Below are positions 24,974 to 33,130 of a stretch of DNA of 64,000 nucleotides, in pieces. The notes under the pieces were generated by a model. That model was not told where the DNA came from. It saw only the letters and a program-made list of their open reading frames with translations, and did not search any database. The stretch's first letter is position 1. Every line of letters begins with the position of its first letter. Both the position numbers and the translations under genes were made by a program. Source of the DNA: Acidimicrobiales bacterium (lineage in GTDB: Bacteria; Actinomycetota; Acidimicrobiia; Acidimicrobiales; DATDAH01); the NCBI GenBank assembly GCA_016794585.1, contig JAEUJM010000015.1:124001-188000 (forward strand), in the 5' to 3' direction.

Positions 24974-27666
24974 CGCTCACCCCGCACGAGCTCGCAGTCG
25001 GCCGCGACCGAGTCGAACCGGTCGGCGATCACGACGTCGTAGCCGCCGCCGCACCGGATGGTGTCGGCCCCCTTGCCGCCGACGATGAGATCGCCGAGCT
25101 CACCGCCACGGAGCAGGTCGTCGCCTGCTCCTCCGTACAGCTCGTCGTTGCCACGGCCGCCGCCGAGGGTGTCGTCCCCCTGGCCGCCGTAGAGCTCGTC
25201 CGCGCCGCGATCGCCCACGACCGTGTCGTTGCCGGCACCGGCGTTGACGGTGTCCGCGAGCACCAGCGCGCACACGAGGTCGGCGCCGCCGAGGGTGTCG
25301 AGGTCGTCTGCAGCCGAGGTGCCCACGACCACGTCGTCACCCGTGGTGGGCGACTGCTGCTGGCCGAGGTCGACGGTGGCGAGCAGGCCCGAGCACCGTC
25401 GGCTGACGACGAGCTCGATGGGAGCGGCGTCCGACGACTCGAGACCGTCGGTGCCGGTGTACGACGCGGTGGCCGTGTAGGTGCCGGGATCGACGTCGGC
25501 GCTCAGGGTGCACGAGGCCTCACCCGTCGTTGCCACCGCCGCGGCGGCACACGCCGGCACCTCGATCCCCTCCACCGAGAAGGAGACGCTGCCGGCGTCG
25601 GCCGGGGCGTTCGAGATGGACCCGACGACGGTGGCGGTCGCGGTGATCTCCTCGCCGATGCCGACGTGCAGCGCCGAGGCCTCGAGCGTCGTCGTGGAGG
25701 GCTCGGTGACGAGGAGCTCGAAGGGGTCGCTCGCGCTGTCGGCGTGCGACTCGTCGCCTGTGTAGGCGGCGGACACGGTGTGGGTGCCCCGAGCGGCGAA
25801 GGTCGCTCCTGGGCAGGTGGCGGTGCCGTCGTCGGTCACGACCGGGACGTCGACGCACCCGGCCACGGTGGACCCGTCGACGGCGAACGTCACCGTGCCC
25901 ACACCGACGGGCCCGGCGCCGCCAGCCGCCCGGGTCACCGTCGCGGTCAGCACGACGCTGCCGTCGAGCGCCACGGTGTCGTCGGCGGCGTCGGTGGTGA
26001 GGGCGGTGTCCGTGGCCAACGGGCCGAGCAGCGCGACGGCGACCTCGCCGGCCTGGCTGCGTGGCGTGCCGGGGGGAAGGGGCCGCTGGGCGAAGTCGCC
26101 GGCGCCGGCGAAGTCGGCGACGCCGTTGCCGTCGAGGTCGCCGAGGCCCGCGACCTGGCGTCCGAAGCGGTCACCGGCGGCGAGGCCGTCGATTCGGTAG
26201 CCGTCGTCGGGGGTCAGGGCGGCGAGGTCCTGGGTGGCGGTCGTGGCCTTGCCGTGCACGATCCAGACCGCGCCGGCGCCGCTCATGGTTGCCGCCGGGT
26301 TGGCAGGGTTGACCGGGTCGTAGCCGTAGGCGCCGATGGCGAAGTCGGGGGTGCCGTCCGCATTGACGTCGCCGATCCCCGACAGCGAGTAGCCGGTGCC
26401 CTCGGTCCCGTTGCCGGGGTCCGAGTCCGCCCCCACGATCCAGTAGCCCCTGGCGGCGGTCTCGTCCGGGGCGCAGGTGCCGGCGCCTGCGTCGGGCGCG
26501 CACGTGAAGACGGCAGCGGTCGCGTCCGGTGCGGTCGCGGTGTAGACGGTGGCGTTCGAGTCGGCGCCGAAGACCACCCACGCGCTGCCGGTGCGCGGGC
26601 CGGTCGCGGCGTTGTACACCCCGTCGCCGCCGATGATCACGTCGTCGAGGCCGTCGCCGTTGACGTCGCCCGCGCCGGCCACGGAGATGCCGAGACGATC
26701 GCGCCCACGTTGCGGCCCGTGGACGGCGAAGCCCTCCTCGCCGACGTTCGCCAGATCGACCGTGCCGTCCCCGCCACCCCAGACCACCCACGCGGCCCCG
26801 GGGACCGCCACCCCCGCGCCCCACGGTGTGGCCGTGTAGGCGCCGACCACGAGATCGTCCACCCCGTCGCCGTTCACGTCGCCCGCCGGTGCGACCGACC
26901 CGAGGCGGTCCTCGTTCCCGCGCCCGTCGATGACGGAGAGCACGTCGCCTTCGTCCGGAGCGATCAGGTCGACGTCAGCGACGTCGTCCTTGCCCGCGAC
27001 GATCCACACCCGTCCGTTGTTGGTGCGGCCCTGGGTGTCGGCCACGACGCCGGCGACGGCGAAGTCGGCCAGGCCGTCGTCGTCGTGGTCGCCGACCGGG
27101 GCCATCGAGAACCCGACGTTGTAGTCGAGCGCGTCGGTGGGGTCGCCGAGCACCTGGAAGCCGCGCTCGCCGAGGTTGGCGAGGTCGACGTCGCCGAACT
27201 CCTCGGCTCCGAGGACCACGAACACCCGCTCCTGCACGTAGTAGCTGATGGCGAGATCGTCGATGTCGTCGCCGTTCACGTCGCCGAGGCAGGCGACCGA
27301 GAAGCCCACGAAGGCGTTGGCGGTGCTGGGACCGTCGATGCGCGCCGCACCGGCCGCGACCGGGTCGTTCAGGTCGCCGCCGGCGACCTGCGGGCCCCCG
27401 AACAGGACGTAGGCGGCGCCCACGTTGTTGTTCGGCGCCTTGTCCCAGAACCAGGCGCCGACCACGGCGTCGTCGTACCCGTCGGCGTCGACGTCGCACG
27501 CGCCTTGGGCCAAGGCGGCGCCCGTCGCGCTCGACGTGTCCCCGAACCATCGGACCGTTGCCGAGGGCTCGGAGGCGCCTGCGTGCCCGATCCCCAGGGC
27601 GGTGACCGCAACCGAGACCAGCACGGCCATCGGTAGAAGGTGAAGCAAACTCTTGAAATTAGGCAT
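24970..27666 (-). CDS. Secreted FG-GAP propeller / Ig-like / RTX protein
   Basis: The product has 898 residues from the ATG at 27666; a TTG at 27675 is an alternative. A signal peptide ('[20 protein letters not shown]') is followed by about seven FG-GAP/integrin-alpha-like repeats, each with a calcium loop such as '[14 protein letters not shown]', '[13 protein letters not shown]', '[15 protein letters not shown]' and '[14 protein letters not shown]'. Next come two Ig-like domains ('[20 protein letters not shown]', '[20 protein letters not shown]'), then a C-terminal RTX block ('[20 protein letters not shown]', '[20 protein letters not shown]'). Two kinds of Ca2+ site in one chain suggest a calcium-stabilised extracellular protein. 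It overlaps the RTX gene downstream. A DtxR/IdeR-like box covers its start codon. Confidence 0.85.
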   Translation of the reverse strand: MPNFKSLLHLLPMAVLVSVAVTALGIGHAGASEPSATVRWFGDTSSATGAALAQGACDVDADGYDDAVVGAWFWDKAPNNNVGAAYVLFGGPQVAGGDLNDPVAAGAARIDGPSTANAFVGFSVACLGDVNGDDIDDLAISYYVQERVFVVLGAEEFGDVDLANLGERGFQVLGDPTDALDYNVGFSMAPVGDHDDDGLADFAVAGVVADTQGRTNNGRVWIVAGKDDVADVDLIAPDEGDVLSVIDGRGNEDRLGSVAPAGDVNGDGVDDLVVGAYTATPWGAGVAVPGAAWVVWGGGDGTVDLANVGEEGFAVHGPQRGRDRLGISVAGAGDVNGDGLDDVIIGGDGVYNAATGPRTGSAWVVFGADSNATVYTATAPDATAAVFTCAPDAGAGTCAPDETAARGYWIVGADSDPGNGTEGTGYSLSGIGDVNADGTPDFAIGAYGYDPVNPANPAATMSGAGAVWIVHGKATTATQDLAALTPDDGYRIDGLAAGDRFGRQVAGLGDLDGNGVADFAGAGDFAQRPLPPGTPRSQAGEVAVALLGPLATDTALTTDAADDTVALDGSVVLTATVTRAAGGAGPVGVGTVTFAVDGSTVAGCVDVPVVTDDGTATCPGATFAARGTHTVSAAYTGDESHADSASDPFELLVTEPSTTTLEASALHVGIGEEITATATVVGSISNAPADAGSVSFSVEGIEVPACAAAAVATTGEASCTLSADVDPGTYTATASYTGTDGLESSDAAPIELVVSRRCSGLLATVDLGQQQSPTTGDDVVVGTSAADDLDTLGGADLVCALVLADTVNAGAGNDTVVGDRGADELYGGQGDDTLGGGRGNDELYGGAGDDLLRGGELGDLIVGGKGADTIRCGGGYDVVIADRFDSVAADCELVRGER

Positions 27667-27672
27667 ACCTAA
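27659..27672. promoter_or_regulatory. DtxR/IdeR-like iron-box candidate over the start codon
   Basis: On the minus strand the bases read TTAGGTATGCCTAA, with 5-bp inverted arms TTAGG and CCTAA. This differs at only two places from the inner part of the DtxR-family consensus, TTAGGTTAGCCTAA. Its ATG is the start codon of the FG-GAP gene. The surrounding 30 bases are A+T-rich in an otherwise very GC-rich window. Confidence 0.35.
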
Positions 27673-27741
27673 CAATTAGCACAGGCGCGGAGATCGGCAA
27701 GCGGGGCGCGGAGTGGGCACCGGGTCGACCGGGACGAGAAA

Positions 27742-27768
27742 CGCCCACCGGGAGGATCCCGGTGGGCG
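27742..27768 (-). terminator. Rho-independent-type terminator
   Basis: A 12-bp perfect stem with a 3-base loop (arms 27742-27753 and 27757-27768) is followed on the minus strand by TTTCTCGT. It lies 46 bases past the stop of the hemerythrin-like gene and upstream of the FG-GAP gene start, so it separates the two units. Confidence 0.75.
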
Positions 27769-27813
27769 CTGGGCGGCCCTCGCCGGAGCGGGGCGGTCGA
27801 CCTCGGCGGACGG

Positions 27814-28728
27814 TCAGCGGCGGGCGGCGGCGCTGCGCTTCGCGGTCGTCTTGGCGGTGGCCGCCGTCTTTCGCGCGGTGGTCCGTGCCGTCCCGGCGGT
27901 CTTCTTGGCGGTGCTCCCGGCCCGCTTGGAGGTGGACGTGGCGGCCTTCTTGGCGCTGCCGCCGGCGCGCTTGGTCGCAGTCGTCGCCTTCTTGGCGGTT
28001 CCGCCCGCCCGCTTCGCCGTCGAACCTGCTGCCTTCTTGGCGCTGCTCGTGGCCTTGCGGCTCTTCGTCGCCGCCTTCGACCCGGTCCGCTTGGTGGCCT
28101 TCACCGGCGATGCGTTGCGGGACGAGCCGTTGCGCCCGCCGAGGATGCGACCGATCACGTCCTGCGCGGTCGACACGGCGCCCTGCGCCGCGTCCCTCAC
28201 CCCGTCACCGACGCGGTCGGCGACGGCCGCCGCCGCCCCCACGGCGATGTTGCCCGGCGGGGTGTCCGGGCTGCGCGGGTGCGGGTGGGTCGGGGCGATG
28301 CGGCGTGCCCGCTGCATGGCGTCGCCGAGCGCGCCCAGGTCCTTGCGACCGAGCGCATCGCGCACCTTGGGGAAGAGGTCGTCCTCCTCCTCCTCGACGT
28401 GGTGACGGACGTTCTCGATGAGGACCGTCATCTTGGCGGTGAAGCGCTCGTCCTTCGGGTCCATGTCGTCGAGCTCGGACAGCACCCACTTGACGATGTG
28501 GTGCTCCTCGAGGCTCTCGAGGGTGAGGTCCTCGACGTCGTCGACGGTGGCCCGGATGACCGGGTAGAAGAGCTGCTCCTCGATGGCTGCGTGCCGGGAG
28601 AGCTCCTCGCGGATCTTGTCCGCGACGTTGGCCTTCTCCTTGTAGGCACCGTCACCGGCCTTCTCGAATCGCTTGAACAGCTTCTCGACGGTCTTGTGGT
28701 CGTCCTTCAACAGGGTGATGGCATCCAT
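27814..28728 (-). CDS. Hemerythrin-like HHE protein with histone-H1-like Lys/Ala tail
   Basis: The product has 304 residues. Residues 1-125 form a hemerythrin-like HHE four-helix bundle: 'ITLLKDDHKTVEKLFKRFEK' with His11, 'ELSRHAAIEEQLFYPVI' with His46 and Glu50, 'ESLEEHHIVKWVLSELDDMD' with His76/77, and 'LIENVRHHVEEEEDDLFPKV' with His109/110 and Glu113-115. These can form a di-iron site. Residues about 209-304 are almost only Lys, Ala, Thr, Ser, Arg and Gly in 'TAKKA', 'TAKRAGG' and 'SAKKAAT' units, like eukaryotic H1 or bacterial HU/HupB tails that bind DNA. A Pro/Gly-rich hinge connects the halves. An oxygen- or redox-responsive nucleoid protein is an inference. An intrinsic terminator follows the gene. 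Confidence 0.85.
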   Translation of the reverse strand: MDAITLLKDDHKTVEKLFKRFEKAGDGAYKEKANVADKIREELSRHAAIEEQLFYPVIRATVDDVEDLTLESLEEHHIVKWVLSELDDMDPKDERFTAKMTVLIENVRHHVEEEEDDLFPKVRDALGRKDLGALGDAMQRARRIAPTHPHPRSPDTPPGNIAVGAAAAVADRVGDGVRDAAQGAVSTAQDVIGRILGGRNGSSRNASPVKATKRTGSKAATKSRKATSSAKKAAGSTAKRAGGTAKKATTATKRAGGSAKKAATSTSKRAGSTAKKTAGTARTTARKTAATAKTTAKRSAAARR

Positions 28729-28773
28729 GGTCCACGGCCCTACCCGACGTCTCGGGGGCCAGAACCGGGAGGG

Positions 28774-30213
28774 TCAGTGGCGGGACAGGTGGGAGCCTCG
28801 GCTGCTGGGCAGGGGCGGCTCCCACAGCACCGAGGTGTCCCGACCGCTGCGCTTGGCCCGGTACAACGCGTCGTCGGCCCGCCGGAACAGCTCGTCGCAG
28901 TCGAGGTCCTCGCCCAGCGAGATCGCGATGCCGATCGACACCGACGACCCGGCCCGGTGGGCGGCACCGCGGATGCGCTCGGCCACCTCGACGGCCTGCT
29001 GGCCGTCGCTGATGCCGACGAGCACGGCGGCGAACTCGTCCCCGCCGACCCGGAACAGGTCGTCGCGGCCGCGCAGCTCCTTCGCCATGGCACCGGCGAG
29101 CTCGCGGAGGACGCGGTCGCCGGCTTGGTGGCCACCGGCGTCGTTGACGGCCTTGAAGTGGTCGACGTCCACCGACAGCAGGGCGCTGCCCGCGAAGCCT
29201 CCGTGCGCGAGCTGGTCGAGCCGGTCTTGGAAGGCCCGCTGGTGCCCGAGCCCCGTCAGCGGGTCCTGGCGGCTCAGGGAGAGGAGCTCGTCCATGTACC
29301 GGGTCCGCACGAGCGCGCCGGCCACCAGGGTGGCCAGCAGCTCCAGCTGCTCGACGAGCTCGGGCTCGGGCAGGGTGGCGCGTTCGTCGGCGACCAGGAG
29401 GAACCCGAGGCGCTCGTCCGACGCGGCGAGGGAGACGACGATCAACGAGTTGATGCCGGCCACGCGCAGCGAGTCGTCGCCGGTGAAGCCGCGGCCGTCC
29501 GGCTCGCCGACCGTGTAGCAGGAGAGGGGACCGTCGACCCAGGCGGCGATCTCGGCGAGGCTCCCTGCGCCGAGGAACTGCAACGAGTCGCCCAGCGGCC
29601 CCACCGATCGGGTCACGACCAGCTCGCCGGTGTTGCGCAGCGCGACGAGCCCCGACGGCGAGCCCGAGAGCTCGGTGGCCACCTCGAGCGCGGTCTCGAT
29701 CACCTCCGCCTTGTGCTCGGCGCGGGCGATGCGGGCGGCGTTGTCGGCGAGCAACACCCAGCCGGAGGCGGCGGGAAGGCCACCGAGCTCCTCGACCCGC
29801 CGGGCGAAGTGCTCGGCCGCGGTCTGGAGATCGCCGAGCACGTCGCCGGTGAAGGGCGTCCCGGACTCGACGTTGAGGGCGCCGACGACCTCGCCACCAA
29901 GGCGGATGGGCACGCAGGCCTCGGCCACGATGTTGGGTGCCGCCTCGAGGTACTCCGCGCTGGTGGCCACCTCGATCAGGTGCGGGCGACCGGTGCGCAC
30001 GGTGGCCGCGATCACGCCGCTCGCCTCGGGAAAGCCGTCGAGCACCTGCCAGTAGCCGTTGGAGGCGAAGCGGCGCAGCCGGCCCGACCGGCGGAGGTAC
30101 AGGCTCGGCAGCTCGTAGCCGGCAGCGACGAGGTGGTCGCAGCACTGCTGGGCGCACGTCACCAGGTCGGGTGCGTCGTCCAGCATCTGCCGGAGCTCGG
30201 GCACGGAGCGCAT
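28774..30213 (-). CDS. Diguanylate cyclase with two GAF-like sensor domains
   Basis: The product has 479 residues from the ATG at 30213. A first GAF-like domain covers about residues 12-142 ('LVTCAQQCCDHLVAAGYELP', 'EACVPIRLGGEVVGALNVES'), and a second covers about 165-300 ('VIETALEVATELSGSPSGLV', 'LIVVSLAASDERLGFLLVAD'). The GGDEF domain follows from 'DPLTGLGHQRAFQDRLDQL', with the intact active-site loop GGDEF at 390-394 and an allosteric I-site RxxD (Arg381, Asp384) exactly five residues ahead. It should make c-di-GMP and be product-inhibited. No transmembrane helix is visible, so it senses a cytoplasmic signal. Cys20 and Cys24/25 in the first GAF are worth noting as redox candidates. Confidence 0.9.
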   Translation of the reverse strand: MRSVPELRQMLDDAPDLVTCAQQCCDHLVAAGYELPSLYLRRSGRLRRFASNGYWQVLDGFPEASGVIAATVRTGRPHLIEVATSAEYLEAAPNIVAEACVPIRLGGEVVGALNVESGTPFTGDVLGDLQTAAEHFARRVEELGGLPAASGWVLLADNAARIARAEHKAEVIETALEVATELSGSPSGLVALRNTGELVVTRSVGPLGDSLQFLGAGSLAEIAAWVDGPLSCYTVGEPDGRGFTGDDSLRVAGINSLIVVSLAASDERLGFLLVADERATLPEPELVEQLELLATLVAGALVRTRYMDELLSLSRQDPLTGLGHQRAFQDRLDQLAHGGFAGSALLSVDVDHFKAVNDAGGHQAGDRVLRELAGAMAKELRGRDDLFRVGGDEFAAVLVGISDGQQAVEVAERIRGAAHRAGSSVSIGIAISLGEDLDCDELFRRADDALYRAKRSGRDTSVLWEPPLPSSRGSHLSRH

Positions 30214-30320
30214 TGCCTCCACTATCGACCGCCGGTCAAGGGCCGTGAACGCCCGGGGCGACGATGGGCCGAACGATTCAGGTCGCCAGGTGACTCGGCC
30301 GGGGGCCCTCGTCGAGGGCG

Positions 30321-33005
30321 TCAGCCGCGGCCGTAGAAGACCCGTTCGACCACCGCGCGGCTCTTGCGGGTGACCCGCCGGTACTCGTTGCGGAGATCGG
30401 CGCCCGTCGCGTCGAGGGACCGGGCGAGCACCGCCAGGCGGTCGGCCTGTTGGGGGAGCGCGTCGCCGGGCTGGCCGTGGACGAGGAACCACCGGTTGCG
30501 GGTGCGCTCGCAGAAGGCGTAGGCCTCGCGCAGCACGTCGGCATCGTCGGGGGAGAGGATGTCCCTCGCCGCCAGCGTGTCGAGCGCCGCCATGGTGCCG
30601 GGCGAGTGCAGGCCGTGCTGGAGCTGGAGCAGCTGCGCGGTCCACTCGACGTCGGACAGCGAGCCGCGTCCGAGCTTGAGGTGGAACTTCGGGTCCTCGT
30701 TCGGCGGGATGCGCTCCTGCTCCACGCGCGCTTTCATCCGGCGGACGGCGCGCACCCCTTCGGCATCCAGGCCGCCGTCCCACACGTAGGGGTCGACGAG
30801 ACGGATCAGCGTGCGGCCGAGGTGCTCGTCGCCGGCCACGAAGCGGGCCCGCGTCCAGGCCTGGCGTTCCCACGTCTGGAGCCAGTGCTCGAAGTAGGCG
30901 GTGTACCCGTTGAGGCTCCGGGCGAGCGGGCCCTGCTTGCCCTCGGGGCGCAGATCGGCGTCGACGTCGTAGATGCGGGCCGCGGGCGTGTGGCCCTTGA
31001 GGAACTTCATGAGCCGGGTGGCCAGTCGGTCGGCCTCCTCGATGGCGGCGCTGCTGGAACCGTCGAAGACGAAGGCCACGTCGAGGTCGCTGGCGTACGA
31101 GAGCTCGCCGCCGCCGAAGCGGCCCAGGGCGAGGACGGCGAAGGGGACGGTCGGGTGCAGCGAGCGGAGCGCGGCCTCGAGCGTGGCCTCGGCGATGGCG
31201 GTCAGGTCACGGCCGACGGTGCGTACATCGTCGACGTCCATGACGTCGCGGGCGCCGACCCCGAGGAGGTGGCGACGCCGCCACCGGCGCAGCGCCTGCT
31301 GGCGTTCGTCGGCGTCCGCCCGCCACTCCAGGGACTTGGTGGCGCTCTCCACGAGCTCGTCACGCGGTCGGGTGCGGAGCGCAGTCGGGTCGGCGAGACG
31401 GGAGACCAGGTCGGGCTCCCTACCGAGGACCTCGCCGAGCAGCCGGCTCGTGCCGAGCACCTGGCAGAGCCGCTGGGCCACCTCGGGCGACTCGCGGAAG
31501 GTGGCGGCGAGACGGCCCGTGCGGGCGGAGTCAGAGGCGAGGTTGCGCAACCCGAGGAGCCCCACGTCCGGGTCGGGCGAGGCGGAGAGCCAGTCGAGCA
31601 GCAGCGGCAGGACCTGTTGCATGAGGCGCGACGAGCGGGTCAGTCCCCGGGTCAGCTCGCTGACGGCCTGGCGGGTGCGAGCGGCGTCGGTGAAGCCGAA
31701 CGCGGCGAGGCGGGCCTCGATGGCCTCGTCGGTGAGGGCGCTGGCGGCCTCGGCGAAGGCCTCGAGCAGCGGCCGGAAGTACACCCGCTCGTGGATGGAG
31801 CGGGCGGTCGCCTGATGGGTGGCGAGGTCGCGGTCGAGCTGGGCGAGGTCGCTCTCCTCGACGGTGCTGCGGTAGCCGAGGTTGCGGGCGAGGCGGCTGC
31901 GCTCCTCGTCGCCCGTGGGCACGGCGTGCACCTGCTGCTCGTCCACGAGCTGGAGGCGGTGCTCGACCTCCCGCAGGAAGCGGTAGGCGGCGGCGAAGCC
32001 GTCGGCGTCCCCCTGGTCCACGTAGCCGGCGTCCGCCATCTCCCCGAGGGCGACGAGGGTGGTGGGTGACCGCAGTTCCGGGTCGAGGCGCCCGTGCACC
32101 AACTGGAGCAGCTGCACCGAGAACTCGATGTCCCGGATGCCGCCTCGGCCCCGTTTCACCTCTCGCTCGGACAGGCCCTTCTTCGCGATCTCGCTCTCGG
32201 CCCGCTCCTTCATGGCCCGCACCGATCGCAGATCGTCGGCGCTGAAGTGGCGGGACCACAGTCGTTCGGTGGCGGCCGCGTGGTACGCGGCGCCGAGCTC
32301 GGCGTCGCCGGCCACGGGCCGGGCCTTGAGGAGAGCCTGGAACTCCCACGGCTGGGCCCACTTGTCCCAGTACGCCTCGTAGGAGGACACCGTGCGGGCC
32401 AGCGGGCCGTCTCGACCCTCGGGGCGGAGGTTCGCGTCGACCCGGAAGCAGCGCCGGGCGTGGTCGAGCACGTTGCGGGCGGCCTTGACCATCGCGCTGT
32501 GCTCGGCCTCGCCCACGAACATCACGTCGATGTCGCTGGCGTAGTTCAGCTCGTCGCCGCCGAGCTTGCCCATGCCGATCACGGCGAGGTGCTCGGCCTC
32601 GGCCAGGGTGCAGGACGCGGCGAGCACGTCACGACCCAATGCCGCGAGGGCGGCGCCCGTGGCCTCGAGGGCGTCGATCCTGATGAGGTCGCGAGCGGCG
32701 ATGCGCAGGTACTCGAGGCGCTTGCTCGCGACGAGGCGCTCAGGGCTCTCGGCCGAGATGGGCACGGGCTCGTCGAGCGCGGCCAGCACGTCGAGGGCGG
32801 CCGCGTCGGTCTCGACGTGGCGGGTCAGCGACCGACTGGCCGACGTCACCGCCAGGAGTGCTCGCACCAGGTCCGGGTCGGCGGCGAGGCGGTCCGTCGC
32901 CTCGGGGTGGGCCTCGAGGGTGCGGGCGAGCCCGGCCCGGGCGAGGTCGGGGACGGGGCTCGCCTCCACCGCCTCCTCGAAGTGGCGCTCGGGGCCCCCG
33001 GTCAC
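30321..33005 (-). CDS. glnE: Glutamine synthetase adenylyltransferase/adenylyl-removing enzyme
   Basis: The product has about 894 residues from the GTG at 33005. The frame is open to 33323 but crosses the divergent nadE start, so the shorter form is chosen. GlnE has two related nucleotidyltransferase halves. The N-terminal one holds 'AVIGMGKLGGDELNYASDID' near residues 142-160, with 'VDANLRPEGRDGPLARTVSS' and 'GRGGIRDIEFSVQLLQLVHG'. The C-terminal one holds 'LGRFGGGELSYASDLDVAFV', 'YDVDADLRPEGKQGPLARSL' and 'GRGSLSDVEWTAQLLQLQHG'. The enzyme adds AMP to, and removes it from, type I glutamine synthetase. The glutamine synthetase in this window is type III, so the GlnE target should be a separate glnA elsewhere in the genome. 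Confidence 0.93.
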   Translation of the reverse strand: MTGGPERHFEEAVEASPVPDLARAGLARTLEAHPEATDRLAADPDLVRALLAVTSASRSLTRHVETDAAALDVLAALDEPVPISAESPERLVASKRLEYLRIAARDLIRIDALEATGAALAALGRDVLAASCTLAEAEHLAVIGMGKLGGDELNYASDIDVMFVGEAEHSAMVKAARNVLDHARRCFRVDANLRPEGRDGPLARTVSSYEAYWDKWAQPWEFQALLKARPVAGDAELGAAYHAAATERLWSRHFSADDLRSVRAMKERAESEIAKKGLSEREVKRGRGGIRDIEFSVQLLQLVHGRLDPELRSPTTLVALGEMADAGYVDQGDADGFAAAYRFLREVEHRLQLVDEQQVHAVPTGDEERSRLARNLGYRSTVEESDLAQLDRDLATHQATARSIHERVYFRPLLEAFAEAASALTDEAIEARLAAFGFTDAARTRQAVSELTRGLTRSSRLMQQVLPLLLDWLSASPDPDVGLLGLRNLASDSARTGRLAATFRESPEVAQRLCQVLGTSRLLGEVLGREPDLVSRLADPTALRTRPRDELVESATKSLEWRADADERQQALRRWRRRHLLGVGARDVMDVDDVRTVGRDLTAIAEATLEAALRSLHPTVPFAVLALGRFGGGELSYASDLDVAFVFDGSSSAAIEEADRLATRLMKFLKGHTPAARIYDVDADLRPEGKQGPLARSLNGYTAYFEHWLQTWERQAWTRARFVAGDEHLGRTLIRLVDPYVWDGGLDAEGVRAVRRMKARVEQERIPPNEDPKFHLKLGRGSLSDVEWTAQLLQLQHGLHSPGTMAALDTLAARDILSPDDADVLREAYAFCERTRNRWFLVHGQPGDALPQQADRLAVLARSLDATGADLRNEYRRVTRKSRAVVERVFYGRG

Positions 33006-33116
33006 GCCGACGAGTCTGCCCGTTGCGATCGACGGAGGTGGACGCGACGGGACGCCGGATTCCGAACGCGGCGGCTTCCGCTCCGGCGGGCTCGGAGCCG
33101 GCAGCGGGTCGGCCCA

Positions 33117-33130
33117 TAGGCTGACGGGTG
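33117..33130 (+). promoter_or_regulatory. Probable -10 box giving a leaderless nadE transcript
   Basis: TAGGCT at 33117-33122 matches the actinobacterial TAnnnT -10 pattern, and the nadE GTG begins seven bases later. No Shine-Dalgarno sequence precedes the start, which supports leaderless translation. A clear -35 box was not found. Confidence 0.4.
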
